A DNA stretch of 64,000 nucleotides, from contig JAEYOP010000016.1 in NCBI GenBank assembly GCA_023411575.1, positions 248,001-312,000 of the forward strand, read 5' to 3'. A program made the position numbers and the translations under genes. This DNA is from Bacillota bacterium (GTDB taxonomy: Bacteria > Bacillota > Clostridia > Acetivibrionales > DTU013). Below are positions 26,435-36,162 of this stretch, piece after piece (positions within the stretch are counted from its first letter, which is position 1; each line of letters opens with the position of its first letter). The notes beneath the pieces are model-generated. The model made no database searches. It saw nothing but the letters and a program-made list of their open reading frames with translations, and was not told the DNA's origin.

Positions 26435-28804
26435 CTACGCACCGTCGCCGTCGGCAGCAGCAGAAGCCTTTGCCGGTCCGCCGACCTTGAAATAGGCGTG
26501 ATACGGGATATCGTATGCCATGTAATTCGGCACCAGGGTAATTCCATTGGTGATGAAAGTCAGCGGTTCGCCGGCAGGTGCAATCGACCCGGAAAGGTCC
26601 GATTCCTCCAAGGCCAGCTCAATATATTCCTGGGAGGCGCTTTTCCCGACCAGGACCAGGGGGCCGTACAAAATGCCTGCGATGGACGGATCGTCCGGTG
26701 TCCTTTCCAGCCGGAAGGGGAACGGAATGGAAATGTTTATTTCGTCTCCGGAGTTCCACTCCCTGCTGAGGGTGGTGTAGCTGCCCGGCGCCGCCGCAAT
26801 GTCCTGGCGGGCACCGTTCACTGCCACGGTAAAGCCCTTTTCGGCCCAGAACGGTATGCGAAGCTTTATATCCAGCCTGCCGCTGCCGTAGACCGTAAGC
26901 GTTGAAGCCTGATCCAACAGGAAATTCCCTGTTTGTACGATGCGGAAGCCCCTGGATTTCCAGTTTAATTCCGAAGCGATATACAGGTTGACGTATAGGG
27001 CGGTCCGGTCCTCCGATTGAAAATAGATGGAGTCCTGGTACTTCGTGTGATTTTCCATGCCCGTGCCGTGGCAGCAGCTATTGCCGTCCGAATCGTACTC
27101 TTTTTGCGTCCCCGGATACAGGGGCATGAAATAGGTGGAGCCGCCGCTCGGCCCGCTTTGGTCCTGCGAAGCGACGATATGGTTATAAAGCGCCCTTTCG
27201 CAGTAATCCATATATTTGGCCTCCGGGCTGTAAAAAAACAGGCCCCTGGACAGCTTGAGCATGTTGTAGGTCGCGCAGGTTTCCGCCGTTTTATCGTTGA
27301 TGTATCTTGCGATTTTGTCCGCCTGCTTGAACATTTCGCCGGAGCCGGTACCGCCTATATTGTAAATCCGTCTTCCCACAACCATTTCCCAGAAATTTGC
27401 GGCCACATCGTAATAATAGGGTTCCCCGCTTACGGAGAACACCTCCAGGGCGCCGATGATCCCCGGAATATGCTGGTTGGCGTGCATATCCGCCAGGGTG
27501 TCCACATTACATGCCATCGGTACAAAGAGGGAATCGTTGTCAAAGTATTTGGCCGCCGTGAAATAGCTCTGCCTGCCGGTTATGGCATAAAGCCTGGCCA
27601 GGGTTTCATTGATGCTCCCGTACTCCCCGGCAATGTACATGGCCCACATTTGGGCAAGTTGGCCCCTGGACAGCCTGCTCAGCCGGGTGTACACCCAGTC
27701 GCCCAGCTTTTCGGTTATTTCCAGCGCCCGGACGTTTCCGGCCAGTTCGTAGCAGTCCAGTAGACCCGCCATGATTTTGTGAAGCGTGTAGTAGGGCGCC
27801 CAGATTTCCGGATATTTTGCATATTGCTCCAGCTTTATGAACTGTTCCTCGGAGTATCCGCTCAAAAATCCGGGGCCGAATTGGCCGGAGGCCGCCATGG
27901 CGTCCTGGCAGACACCCAGTTCGCGGACAATGCAGCCGATTTTCTTTTTGAACCGGTCATCCCCGGAGCTTGCGTAGGCAAGGGCTAAAGCGGACAAATA
28001 GTGTCCGGTGGTATGGCCGCGCAGATTGCAGTTCGGAGCGTCCCACCCATCCATGGGCGAGCCTTTTCCGGTATCCAGCCCGGCGGCTTCACGGAAATTA
28101 TACAGCATTTGGTCCTCGTCGCGGGATAAAAGATACTCGTAGTCTCTATCCCTGTTCTCCGTGAACACACTCTCCTGCAAGGTAACCTGATGCAGGCCGA
28201 AGGGACCGGCCACCCGGCTTGGAACAGAACAGCCGGATAGGACAGAGCGGCCGGACATGGTTGCAACTCTGTCGTCAGCGGATCGTACCTTCACATTTGC
28301 AATGGCCCTAATGCCTGTTCCGTTTACCGTTCCTTCTACAAGGAATGTTCCTGCTTGCGCATACACTGAAGCATCGATATCGTCCCATGTCACAATAGCA
28401 GTGCCATAGGAGCCGTCATCTCTTCCCGTAATGACGGCCATGGGCAGCAAGGGCGGATTTCCTGCCGCTGTTTCAATTTGAACCGGCCTTATTTCCGTGA
28501 TATATTTCGATTTTTCCTTTTCCAGAACGGTTATTTTGAATTCCCTGGTGTCCCTTGCCGTCCCGCAGGTGATCGTCGCGACCAGGGTGACGGTCCGATT
28601 GCCGGCACCCGGCCTGGGACGCGTTATTTTTCCGGTATGGTCCATGACACCGGGATTTTGGGACTCCCAGGTAATGGCCGAACCCGTTTTTCCGCCGGAA
28701 GGCAGCCTGAGATTGGCGTCTACGGTAAAAATATTGCCCAGGTTGATGCCTGCTTTGTCTTCCCTTACGATGTCGCTGTCGGTTGTCTTTTTAGAAAGGC
28801 TCAT
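26435..28804 (-). CDS. GH127-type beta-L-arabinofuranosidase with N-terminal Ig-like domains
   Basis: A 789-residue glycoside hydrolase. Residues from about 200 onward match the GH127 (formerly DUF1680) fold, with LRGHTTGHYLSALALAYASS and WAPYYTLHKIMAGLLD. The catalytic zinc-cysteine site is intact: ETCATYNML (Glu and Cys near residues 507-509) and SCCHGTGMEN (Cys-Cys near 575-576); in characterised GH127 enzymes one of this Cys pair is the nucleophile. Residues 1-190 contain two beta-sandwich (atypical Ig/BIG-like) domains. There is no signal peptide, so it should act in the cytoplasm on imported arabino-oligosaccharides. It lies directly downstream of an Lpl-type ABC transporter, which probably supplies the substrate. 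Confidence 0.88.
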   Translation of the reverse strand: MSLSKKTTDSDIVREDKAGINLGNIFTVDANLRLPSGGKTGSAITWESQNPGVMDHTGKITRPRPGAGNRTVTLVATITCGTARDTREFKITVLEKEKSKYITEIRPVQIETAAGNPPLLPMAVITGRDDGSYGTAIVTWDDIDASVYAQAGTFLVEGTVNGTGIRAIANVKVRSADDRVATMSGRSVLSGCSVPSRVAGPFGLHQVTLQESVFTENRDRDYEYLLSRDEDQMLYNFREAAGLDTGKGSPMDGWDAPNCNLRGHTTGHYLSALALAYASSGDDRFKKKIGCIVRELGVCQDAMAASGQFGPGFLSGYSEEQFIKLEQYAKYPEIWAPYYTLHKIMAGLLDCYELAGNVRALEITEKLGDWVYTRLSRLSRGQLAQMWAMYIAGEYGSINETLARLYAITGRQSYFTAAKYFDNDSLFVPMACNVDTLADMHANQHIPGIIGALEVFSVSGEPYYYDVAANFWEMVVGRRIYNIGGTGSGEMFKQADKIARYINDKTAETCATYNMLKLSRGLFFYSPEAKYMDYCERALYNHIVASQDQSGPSGGSTYFMPLYPGTQKEYDSDGNSCCHGTGMENHTKYQDSIYFQSEDRTALYVNLYIASELNWKSRGFRIVQTGNFLLDQASTLTVYGSGRLDIKLRIPFWAEKGFTVAVNGARQDIAAAPGSYTTLSREWNSGDEINISIPFPFRLERTPDDPSIAGILYGPLVLVGKSASQEYIELALEESDLSGSIAPAGEPLTFITNGITLVPNYMAYDIPYHAYFKVGGPAKASAAADGDGA

Positions 28805-28835
28805 TTTCCGCTCCTTGAAATAATAAGTAATTCGA

Positions 28836-29732
28836 TCATCCCTTTACCGCGCCGATTGTGATTCCCCCGATGAAATATTTCTGGAGGAAAGGATAGGTCA
28901 CCAGAATGGGCAGTGTAACGGCAATGGTCGTCGCCGCCCGGAAGGTAATGGGCTTGATGTTTTTGAATCTGGACTGGGCCAGCTGTTCGTTCTGCAGGTT
29001 CTGGATCATATCCATCTCAAGCAGCAGACGCCGCAAATAGACCTGCAGGGTATCAAACTTGCCCGACGGGTTGTAGATCATGACGTCAAACCACGCATTC
29101 CAGTGCTGGACCGCCAGGTAAACCGCAATCGCGGCAAATACGGGCAGGGAAATGGGAATGATGATCTGGCAGTAAATCCGGAATTCGCTGCAGCCGTCGA
29201 TCCGGGGCGCTTCCTGTATGGAATCGGGCAGATTCTGGATATAGGAGGCGATCAGCAGCATGTAATAGGCGTTGATCAGGCCGGGAAGCCAGTATACCGT
29301 AAAGGTGTTGGTCAGGCCCAGCTTGCTGAGCAGGAGGTAAAACGGGATCAGTCCGCCGCTGAAGTACATGGTGACGAGGAAAAGAATGCGCATGAACCTT
29401 CTTCCGGAAAAATCCCGGACGCTGACAATATACGCCAGAAGGCCGGTAACGAAAAGTCCCGTTCCTGTTCCGACGATAACACGCAGGACGGATATCCCGG
29501 CGCCTTTGATGATATTGGGATTCCGGAATAGCATAATATAGGCGTCTATGGAAAACTTTCTCGGGAAAAAGTAAAGCCCGCCCCGCATTGCATCTATTCC
29601 GTCGTTTAAAGACAGCACCAGCTGATTGTAAAAAGGGTAGATGACAATGAACGAGAACCCCAGCATGAAGATGAAATTGGCAACATCAAACGTCCTGCTT
29701 AAAAAACCCTGTTTATAATATCTGTGTATCAA
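28836..29732 (-). CDS. LplC/YtcP-type carbohydrate ABC permease
   Basis: A 298-residue permease with six predicted membrane helices, the second permease of a CUT1-type sugar importer. The coupling loop EAPRIDGCSEFRIYCQIIIP (EAA motif) is near residue 193, and the ending KYFIGGITIGAVKG is typical for the family. It starts at TTG behind AAGGGGTGGG. No ATPase gene is nearby; CUT1 systems of this kind often share an MsmK-like ATPase encoded elsewhere. It lies 13 bases after the LplB-type gene. Confidence 0.92.
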   Translation of the reverse strand: MIHRYYKQGFLSRTFDVANFIFMLGFSFIVIYPFYNQLVLSLNDGIDAMRGGLYFFPRKFSIDAYIMLFRNPNIIKGAGISVLRVIVGTGTGLFVTGLLAYIVSVRDFSGRRFMRILFLVTMYFSGGLIPFYLLLSKLGLTNTFTVYWLPGLINAYYMLLIASYIQNLPDSIQEAPRIDGCSEFRIYCQIIIPISLPVFAAIAVYLAVQHWNAWFDVMIYNPSGKFDTLQVYLRRLLLEMDMIQNLQNEQLAQSRFKNIKPITFRAATTIAVTLPILVTYPFLQKYFIGGITIGAVKG

Positions 29733-29745
29733 TTTGTCCCACCCC

Positions 29746-30705
29746 TTATATGATTGAAAGCTTCGTCACCTTGCTGGAAATCTTGTTCGCGGTCAGCACA
29801 AGCGCCAGGGCCAGCAGCGACCGCATGAACCCGATGGCTGCGCCATAGGAGTATCTTCCGATCTGGAAGCCGTATTTATATACATAGGTGTCGATAACCT
29901 CGTAATAGTCTCTTGTCTGTGCGTTTCCGATCAGCAGCTGCTGCTCGAAGCCCGCGTTGAGAACGCCGCCGATCTGGAGAATCAGAAGGAGCAGGATGGT
30001 TGCTTTGATGCCCGGCAGCGTAATGTGCCAGATCATCCCGAACCGTCCGAGTCCGTCCACCGCGCCGGCCTGGTAGAGCTCCGCATCGATCCCGGCGATG
30101 GCCGACAGGTAAATGATCGAACCCCAGCCGATTCCCTTCCAGATGTTCGAAAAGGTGATCAGCCACCAAAAATAGGGTCCCGTATTTAAAAAGCTGATGC
30201 TTGTATCGATCACGCCCATATCCAGCAGCAGTTTGTTGATCATCCCGTCCGTGCTCAGCAGGGTGAACAGGATATTGGCGACCACAACCCAGGACACGAA
30301 ATAGGGCATGTAGGATACGGTCTGCGCAAAGCGCTTGAATTTACTGAATGCCACTTCGTTTAAAAGGATTGCCAGGATGATCGGCGCCGGGAAGCCGAAC
30401 AGCATATCCAGACCGCTTATGGCCAGCGTATTGCGCAAGACCATCCCGATGTCCGGAGAAGTGAAAAACTGCTCGAAGTACTTCAAGCCGACCCACTCGC
30501 ACTCCAGAAAGGGTTTCCCCGGGATATATTTTAAAAAGGCAATTATGATTCCATACATCGGATAATAGGCAAAGGTCGCAACCCAGATGATAACAGGCAG
30601 GCTCAGCAGCCAGAGCTGCCTTTCCTTTCTGACCCGCCGGCCGATCCGCGCGAGCCGGCCTTCCCGCCTCTTTCCGATGCCGCTTTCAACAGTAATCTCG
30701 CTCAT
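29746..30705 (-). CDS. LplB-type carbohydrate ABC permease
   Basis: A 319-residue permease that should form the membrane channel together with the LplC-type protein. After a basic N-terminus it has six membrane helices starting LWLLSLPVIIWVATFAYYP. The EAA-like loop is AELYQAGAVDGLGRFGMIWH near residue 213. Ribosome site GAAGGAAA precedes the ATG. The gene is separated from the binding-protein gene by a 137-base gap containing a large stem-loop. Confidence 0.92.
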   Translation of the reverse strand: MSEITVESGIGKRREGRLARIGRRVRKERQLWLLSLPVIIWVATFAYYPMYGIIIAFLKYIPGKPFLECEWVGLKYFEQFFTSPDIGMVLRNTLAISGLDMLFGFPAPIILAILLNEVAFSKFKRFAQTVSYMPYFVSWVVVANILFTLLSTDGMINKLLLDMGVIDTSISFLNTGPYFWWLITFSNIWKGIGWGSIIYLSAIAGIDAELYQAGAVDGLGRFGMIWHITLPGIKATILLLLILQIGGVLNAGFEQQLLIGNAQTRDYYEVIDTYVYKYGFQIGRYSYGAAIGFMRSLLALALVLTANKISSKVTKLSII

Positions 30706-30762
30706 AATTCGGATTTCCTTCTCTCATGGGAGTCTCAATAGAATGGATATTGCATCGTGCCA

Positions 30763-30819
30763 CACTTGCGGGCAAAGAGAAGGGAACCCCTCCTCTTTGC
30801 TCGACTGCTCGCGCAAGTG
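30763..30819 (-). other. Intercistronic stem-loop between binding protein and permease
   Basis: An outer stem, CACTTGCG with CGCAAGTG, encloses an inner stem, GCAAAGAG with CTCTTTGC. No T-run follows in the direction of transcription, so it is less likely to be a full terminator. Such nested hairpins after a binding-protein gene commonly protect the upstream mRNA, giving more binding protein than permease; that role is inferred. Confidence 0.7.
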
Positions 30820-30841
30820 CTTATTTTATAATCTGCTCAGG

Positions 30842-32530
30842 CTATTTCCATGCTTCCAGGTTCTTCTTGTAATTCTCGGAATAGTATTTTTCCAGCTCCG
30901 CAACGCCGGCCTTGACGACCTTTTCCTTCATTTCATTGTACCGGGCGACGCAATCGGCTTCCGTCTTGGCCATGACCGCATTGGCAAAGCCAGCCAGCGT
31001 CAGATCCTTGATCTGCTGGTTGATGACGGTGATATTGCTGTCCGAAGGAAGCGGAATGGCATAGAAGGCGGAGAAGTCATATATGGTATCCTTCAGATTG
31101 TCGTCTTTAAATTTGAACCATTTGCTGACAAAGTTCTGGTCGAACCAGCATTCTGTCCCGTCATCGTAGAATTTCTGTCCCATGACGAGCCAGAAGGAAA
31201 CCCCGCCGTTTTCATCGAAGGGCGGCCATACGAAGGTTCCGTCCAGCAGCTTGTCGGTTTCTTTCTTGACCCATTCCCACTTTCCGGTTTTGTCGATATT
31301 CCAGACGGAGGTGTCGGTGTTCGGGATGCCCCAGGACAGCAATTTCATGCCCATGCTGGACTGCTCGAAGTTGAACCATTTCATGACTTCTTCCGGATTT
31401 GCGCACTTGTCGGTGATGATGGTCCGGCCCCAGCCCATGGTGTTCTTCGGGTTGAGATAGGATTTCTCGGCTGTGGGCGCCTTTATGCTGTAGTGCGTAT
31501 AACGCATGTTGTCGTTGAAATCCGGCTTGGTCTTGACCCAGGTCATGTTGCCCGCGTCCTTGGTCACCCACCAGTTGGCGAAATGACCCGCATATCGTTC
31601 GTTGGAGCACTTGGCCATCCAGTCGTCCCGTTTCTGGGTGAAGGAGTCGGGATCGAGCAGACCCTCCCGGTTGAACTTGTTGTACCATTTTGTGAATTCC
31701 AGACCTTCAGGAGTGTTGATCCAATGGGTCAGGGAACCATCGGCGTTTTCCTTGTAGCCATATTTCAGACCCCAGACTCCGCTAAGCTGTTCAATGATCT
31801 TGTCGTCCTTCCAGGTCCCGAGAGCGTACACTTTTTCGCCGGCCGCATTCTTGGGATGCTTGGCTACCAACTGTTTGAGAACCTCAAAATATTCGTCCGT
31901 CGTGGAGAACTGGGGTGAACCGAGCTCCATATACCAGTCGAGGCGGACCTGCGCGCCGTAATCCGCGATGGGAAGCAGTCCCCAGCCTACGGGGAGAATA
32001 TAGATCTTGCCGTCCTCATCCCTGTACCGCTTTAGCATATCGCCCATTTCTTTGGTAATATTGGGACCATACTTTTCGATCAGGGGCGTCATCTCCTGCG
32101 CCTTGCCAAGGTCTACCCATTTTTGGGCCTCCGTGACCGCCATGTTCGAAATGACGTCCGGATAGTCGTTGGAAGCGAGCATCAGGTTCAGCTTCTCGAT
32201 CATATCCGTGTCGTAAACGATTTTGTTCAGCTTGACATTGAAATTGTCCAGCAGGTATTGGGCCATTTTCTTGGAGTTCTTGGCGACGGTGTCCGGATTG
32301 TCCTGACCGACGTAATAAGAAAATTCCAGGGTTTTTTCAGGAATCTCCCATCCGAATTCATTGACCTTTCCGGTGGGCTTCGGTCCTTCCGACTGGGTCG
32401 AAGCGTCGGCCGGAGCCGAAGTTTCGGCGGCGCCGGTATCGTTTTTCGCCGTGTCCGTGGAAGCGCCGCATCCCGCAAACATGGAAATGACAAAGATCAG
32501 CGCCAGCAGGGATGTCAGTATTCTTTTCAT
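30842..32530 (-). CDS. LplA/LipO-type extracellular solute-binding lipoprotein
   Basis: A 562-residue substrate-binding lipoprotein of the CUT1 sugar importer. The signal peptide MKRILTSLLALIFVISMFAGC ends in a lipobox cysteine, and an Asp/Ala/Thr/Ser-rich spacer follows. The mature part has the usual extracellular solute-binding family 1 features for this long subfamily, such as YPDVISNMAVTEAQKWVDLG. The start at 32530 is fixed by GGGGGA and the signal peptide; the frame is open 12 codons upstream. It is the first gene of an operon with two permeases and GH127, divergent from the second YesM/YesN pair that probably senses the same sugar. Confidence 0.92.
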   Translation of the reverse strand: MKRILTSLLALIFVISMFAGCGASTDTAKNDTGAAETSAPADASTQSEGPKPTGKVNEFGWEIPEKTLEFSYYVGQDNPDTVAKNSKKMAQYLLDNFNVKLNKIVYDTDMIEKLNLMLASNDYPDVISNMAVTEAQKWVDLGKAQEMTPLIEKYGPNITKEMGDMLKRYRDEDGKIYILPVGWGLLPIADYGAQVRLDWYMELGSPQFSTTDEYFEVLKQLVAKHPKNAAGEKVYALGTWKDDKIIEQLSGVWGLKYGYKENADGSLTHWINTPEGLEFTKWYNKFNREGLLDPDSFTQKRDDWMAKCSNERYAGHFANWWVTKDAGNMTWVKTKPDFNDNMRYTHYSIKAPTAEKSYLNPKNTMGWGRTIITDKCANPEEVMKWFNFEQSSMGMKLLSWGIPNTDTSVWNIDKTGKWEWVKKETDKLLDGTFVWPPFDENGGVSFWLVMGQKFYDDGTECWFDQNFVSKWFKFKDDNLKDTIYDFSAFYAIPLPSDSNITVINQQIKDLTLAGFANAVMAKTEADCVARYNEMKEKVVKAGVAELEKYYSENYKKNLEAWK

Positions 32531-32580
32531 AGTATTCCCCCTTCTGAAATATTCGTATAGCACCATACGATTCTATTACC

Positions 32581-32609
32581 ACTATAGCAAGACTCCTTTT
32601 TAATGTCAG
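32581..32609 (-). promoter_or_regulatory. Promoter for the Lpl-type transporter operon
   Basis: CTGACA (32604-32609) and TATAGT (32581-32586) are 17 bases apart, reading leftward. The imperfect -35 fits regulation by the neighbouring YesN-type regulator. The AT-rich stretch to its right (32610-32640, with a repeated TTGAAT) could hold the regulator site. Confidence 0.55.
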
Positions 32610-32668
32610 TTGAATATATTTGAATTTAGTGTAATATGAAACTTTATTTTACCATAAGTAAATTTAAT

Positions 32669-32697
32669 TAGACAGTTCTCCATTTCCTTATTATAAT
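32669..32697 (+). promoter_or_regulatory. Promoter for the second YesM/YesN pair
   Basis: TAGACA (32669-32674) and perfect TATAAT (32692-32697) are separated by 17 bases, reading rightward. The kinase ATG follows 52 bases later. The divergent transporter promoter begins only about 60 bases away, so one regulator site between them could act on both. Confidence 0.65.
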
Positions 32698-32749
32698 GAA
32701 TATATCATTCCACCGGAAAACTCTATTATAATTATAAACAAGGTGAACC

Positions 32750-34565
32750 ATGCGCAGCAATCTTTCCGTACTTGGGCACATCAGCTTCAAATCGAAGCTG
32801 CTTTTGGCCTTTACATTGTTTATTGCCATCCCCCTGGCCATCAGCGGCATTCTGATCTACAAGCAGTTCCTGGTCTATATCAGGGACAATTCCTCCACCC
32901 TGGTCGGGCAACGGCTTGCCCAGGAAACGGCCAACATCGACGGCATACTGGACACCCGTCGAAAGGGTGGGTTTTCAGCTTTCCTCGAACCTTGCCCTGT
33001 ATTCCTTCCTGAATGAAGACTACAATCCGTCCAGCATGGACTCCTACAATACCTTGAATTTCAAGATCATGCCCCTGTTCAACTGGTTCCAGAACACCAA
33101 TTCCAATATCAGCAAAATGAATGTACTGACCCTGAATGACAGCATCTCGGAAATCAGCCCGTTCATCCATGCATCCAAATACAGGGATGAGACATGGTTC
33201 CGGGAAATGACTCAAAAAACGGGCCTGGGCATCCCCTGCTGGGAAAACTGGCATTTGCAGCGCATTTATTACAAAGGTCCGCCCAATCTCATTTCAACGC
33301 CCTATCCGATCTTTTCCTTCTTCTGTACGGCCAATAATGTTTACAAATCCAGGGCGGCCTATTTCGAGCTGGAAGTCAATCCGAAGACCCTGTTCGCCTC
33401 GCTGAACCGCACTCCCCTGGGCAAGAGCGGCTATATGGCCGTCATTACCTCGGCGGGGGATATCGTTACAGACCAGGAAGGCGGAATCCTCGGCGCACTG
33501 GCCATAGACGGAGACTTCCTGTCCCTGCTGCAGCAGTCCGAGGGTACGTACCAGACTACTCTGAATAAGGTGGTTTACCGCATCGGATTCAAGAAAATAA
33601 GCCGTTTGAACGCGTACATCGTCAGCATCGTCCCCGCCACGGAAATCGTGGAGCTTTTCAACAAGTCCAGGGACACCTTCCTGTATACCGCCGGGCTTAC
33701 CCTGTTCCTGCTGTTGCTGCTGGCGTATTACCTGGGCAGCATCCTGACGGCGAAGATCAAAAAGATCACCGTCGCCCTCCAGAAGTTCCAGCGGGGGGAT
33801 TTCAACACCCGGGTCGAGGTCCGGGGCGCCGATGAAATAGACCGGCTGGGTGCGGATTTCAACACCATGGCCGGCAATGTCCAGGAACTGATCAACAAGG
33901 TCTACAAGGCGGAGCTTGCCCAGAAGCAGGCGGAGCTGTCGGCCTTGCAGGCCCAGATCCGGCCCCATTTCATCTACAATACGCTGGAGTCGCTGAAGAT
34001 GACCGCGGAACTCCACGATGAAGCGGAAATCTCCGACGGACTGACCGCCCTGGGCAACCTGATCCGCCAGAATATCCATACAGGAAATCATCTGATCGAT
34101 ATCGATACGGAGATGGAGAACCTCTCGGACTATGTCAAAATACAGAACCTGATCCGAAACAACCGAATCCGGGCCGAGTTCCACATACCGGAGGAAATCG
34201 GAGCTTATAAAATATTAAACCTGGTGCTTCAGCCCCTGGTGGAAAACTGTATCCTGCACGGGATGCGGGATGGCGCCGACATTCTGCAAATCAGCGTTTC
34301 CGTGCTTCCGCTGGAAGGCGGCGTCCTCTGCCTGTGCATCCGGGACGACGGAAACGGTATCGGCCCGGACCGGCTGGAACGCCTTAACCGGCTCCTGGAG
34401 GGTCCCCTTGAGGAAGCCCCCGGCGCAGACGCCCATAGAGGGATCGGACTTATGAACGTACAAAGACGGATCAAGCTGTATTTCGGGAAAGAGTACGGGC
34501 TCCGCATCGTCAGCACCCCCGGCGCGGGCACGGAAATCCTCGTCACGATTCCCGCAATGGCTTGA
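32750..34565 (+). pseudogene. YesM-type sensor histidine kinase with a +1 frameshift
   Basis: The kinase is split between two frames. It starts at ATG 32750 (AAGGTG upstream) with a membrane helix in LLLAFTLFIAIPLAISGILI and reads to about residue 69; it then continues one base out of phase to 34565. Removing one C from the CCC at 32955-32957 joins ...GILDT to VERVGFQLSSNLALYSF without a gap and yields a normal protein of about 604 residues. Downstream are a second helix near codon 315, HAMP, QIRPHFIYNTLESL, and HATPase motifs VENCILHG, RDDGNGIG and GIGLMNVQ. Every other feature is intact, so this is a very recent mutation, a phase-variable site or a sequencing error. Confidence 0.85.
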
Positions 34566-34579
34566 AGGAGGGAAAACGG

Positions 34580-36136
34580 TTGTACCGGATTTTAATAGCG
34601 GAAGACGACAACACCATCCGGAAGGGACTGGCCAAGATCATCGGCAATATGGCGCTTCCCGTGGGGGAAATCCTGGAGGCCGAAGACGGGCGGGCCGCCA
34701 TGGAGGCCGTCCGGCAGCAGAGCCCCGATATCGTGATCACCGATATCCGGATGCCCCATATGAGCGGCCTGGACTTTATCGAGCAAGCCAGGGCCATAAA
34801 CCCCGGAATCCGTTTTGTGATCCTGAGCGGCTACAGCGAATTTTCCTATGCCCAAAGGGCCATCAGCTTTAATGTTTCGGAGTACCTGCTCAAGCCGGTA
34901 AAAAAGGAAAAGCTGCACCAGACCCTGTTGAAGCTCATGGACCAACTGGCCGCGGAAAACGCCGAAAGGGAGCAGAAGCAGAAGAACGACAAAAAGCTGA
35001 AGGACTACTATTCCGTCCTTCTGAAGGATATCCTGGAGGGATACCAGAACGCCAGCGACCTGGACGATATTCTGGCAAACGCCGGAATCCCCTTCCGGCC
35101 CGACGGATTTGCCATATTCTCCTTCTATTGCAGGGCCGGAAGCGGATTTGGCCGGGAATTGCCGGCGGAGCTGGCGGACGAACTGAAAATCTGTTTTCAG
35201 TACGTCAGCCGGTACCACCACATCATTTGCCTTGCCAACATGGGTTCGGACGAATACGCCGCGGTCTGTCCCCGGCTAAAGGGCAGGCTCGCTGCCGCGG
35301 CAGCCGCTTTCAAGGCGCAGCTTTACTGCGGCGTCAGCACCTGGGCCGACACGGCCTCCCGGCTGACGGAGCTGGTCCGGGAGGCGGAAAAAGCGCTGGA
35401 CTACCGGCTGCTGAACCTTGCGGACCGGGTGTACCATTTCTCCGAGGTCCGGCAGCATACACGGCTGAAGCCGGTTTTGAACGCCTATTACGACGAGCTT
35501 CACAACGCCATGTCCTCCAAGGACCTGAAAAGCCTGTCCACCGCCATCGACCGCCTTTTCGACTTCCTGCAGAAGCTGTCGCCCGCTACGCCCGGCCTGT
35601 TCCGGAATCCCATCGCCTGCTATTTCCTCTATCACATGCCCTCCGACAGGCAGGACCAGATCACGGCCTGGATCAACGGCATAGAGGACCTGTACCAGGC
35701 CTCCGACTCCCTCTTTGATTTCAAGGCGAACGTCAAGCAGCTGTTCCAGTCCATCTGCAAGGCGGAAGCAGTTGATAACGCCGGAATCTATAACAACAAG
35801 ATCGTGGCCGCCATCAAGTACATCGAGAATAATTACGCAAAAAACCTCAGCCTGGAGGATGTGGCGGGACAGGTAAACATCAATGCCAGCTATTTCAGCA
35901 ACACATTCAAAAAGGAAACCGGAATGTATTTTTCCGATTTCCTTCAGAAGATCCGCATTGAGCGTTCCAAAAGCCTGCTGCTGGAGCCCCGCTACAAAAT
36001 TTACGAAATTGCCGAGAGCGTGGGCTTCCTGGATGAGAAATACTTTTTCAAGGTATTCAAAAAACTGACCGGCGTCACGCCGAACCAATACCGGAACGGC
36101 ATCCGCCCGCCGGGGCCGCCGGAGGATGGGAAATAA
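34580..36136 (+). CDS. YesN-type response regulator (REC + AraC HTH)
   Basis: A 518-residue transcription factor, partner of the preceding kinase. The receiver domain has LIAEDDNTIRKG, the phosphoacceptor in IVITDIRMPHMSGLD, and the lysine in YLLKPVKKEK. A degenerate middle domain spans about residues 140-390. The last 100 residues hold two AraC helix-turn-helix motifs (LSLEDVAGQVNINASYFSNT and VGFLDEKYFFKVFKKLTGVT). The TTG at 34580 is chosen because AGGAGGG lies seven bases upstream. It probably controls the divergent Lpl-type transporter and GH127 operon. Its function would be lost or altered if the kinase frameshift is real. Confidence 0.9.
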   Translation: MYRILIAEDDNTIRKGLAKIIGNMALPVGEILEAEDGRAAMEAVRQQSPDIVITDIRMPHMSGLDFIEQARAINPGIRFVILSGYSEFSYAQRAISFNVSEYLLKPVKKEKLHQTLLKLMDQLAAENAEREQKQKNDKKLKDYYSVLLKDILEGYQNASDLDDILANAGIPFRPDGFAIFSFYCRAGSGFGRELPAELADELKICFQYVSRYHHIICLANMGSDEYAAVCPRLKGRLAAAAAAFKAQLYCGVSTWADTASRLTELVREAEKALDYRLLNLADRVYHFSEVRQHTRLKPVLNAYYDELHNAMSSKDLKSLSTAIDRLFDFLQKLSPATPGLFRNPIACYFLYHMPSDRQDQITAWINGIEDLYQASDSLFDFKANVKQLFQSICKAEAVDNAGIYNNKIVAAIKYIENNYAKNLSLEDVAGQVNINASYFSNTFKKETGMYFSDFLQKIRIERSKSLLLEPRYKIYEIAESVGFLDEKYFFKVFKKLTGVTPNQYRNGIRPPGPPEDGK

Positions 36137-36162
36137 AAACGCAAAAACCTATTTTATTTCCC
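36128..36162. terminator. Bidirectional terminator built from two gene ends
   Basis: A perfect 11-bp inverted repeat, GGGAAATAAAA and TTTTATTTCCC, encloses 13 bases. Each arm contains the last codons and TAA stop of one of the convergent genes: both the YesN-type gene and cimA end in GGG AAA TAA. The A/T-rich arms give a T-run on each strand. Confidence 0.75.
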
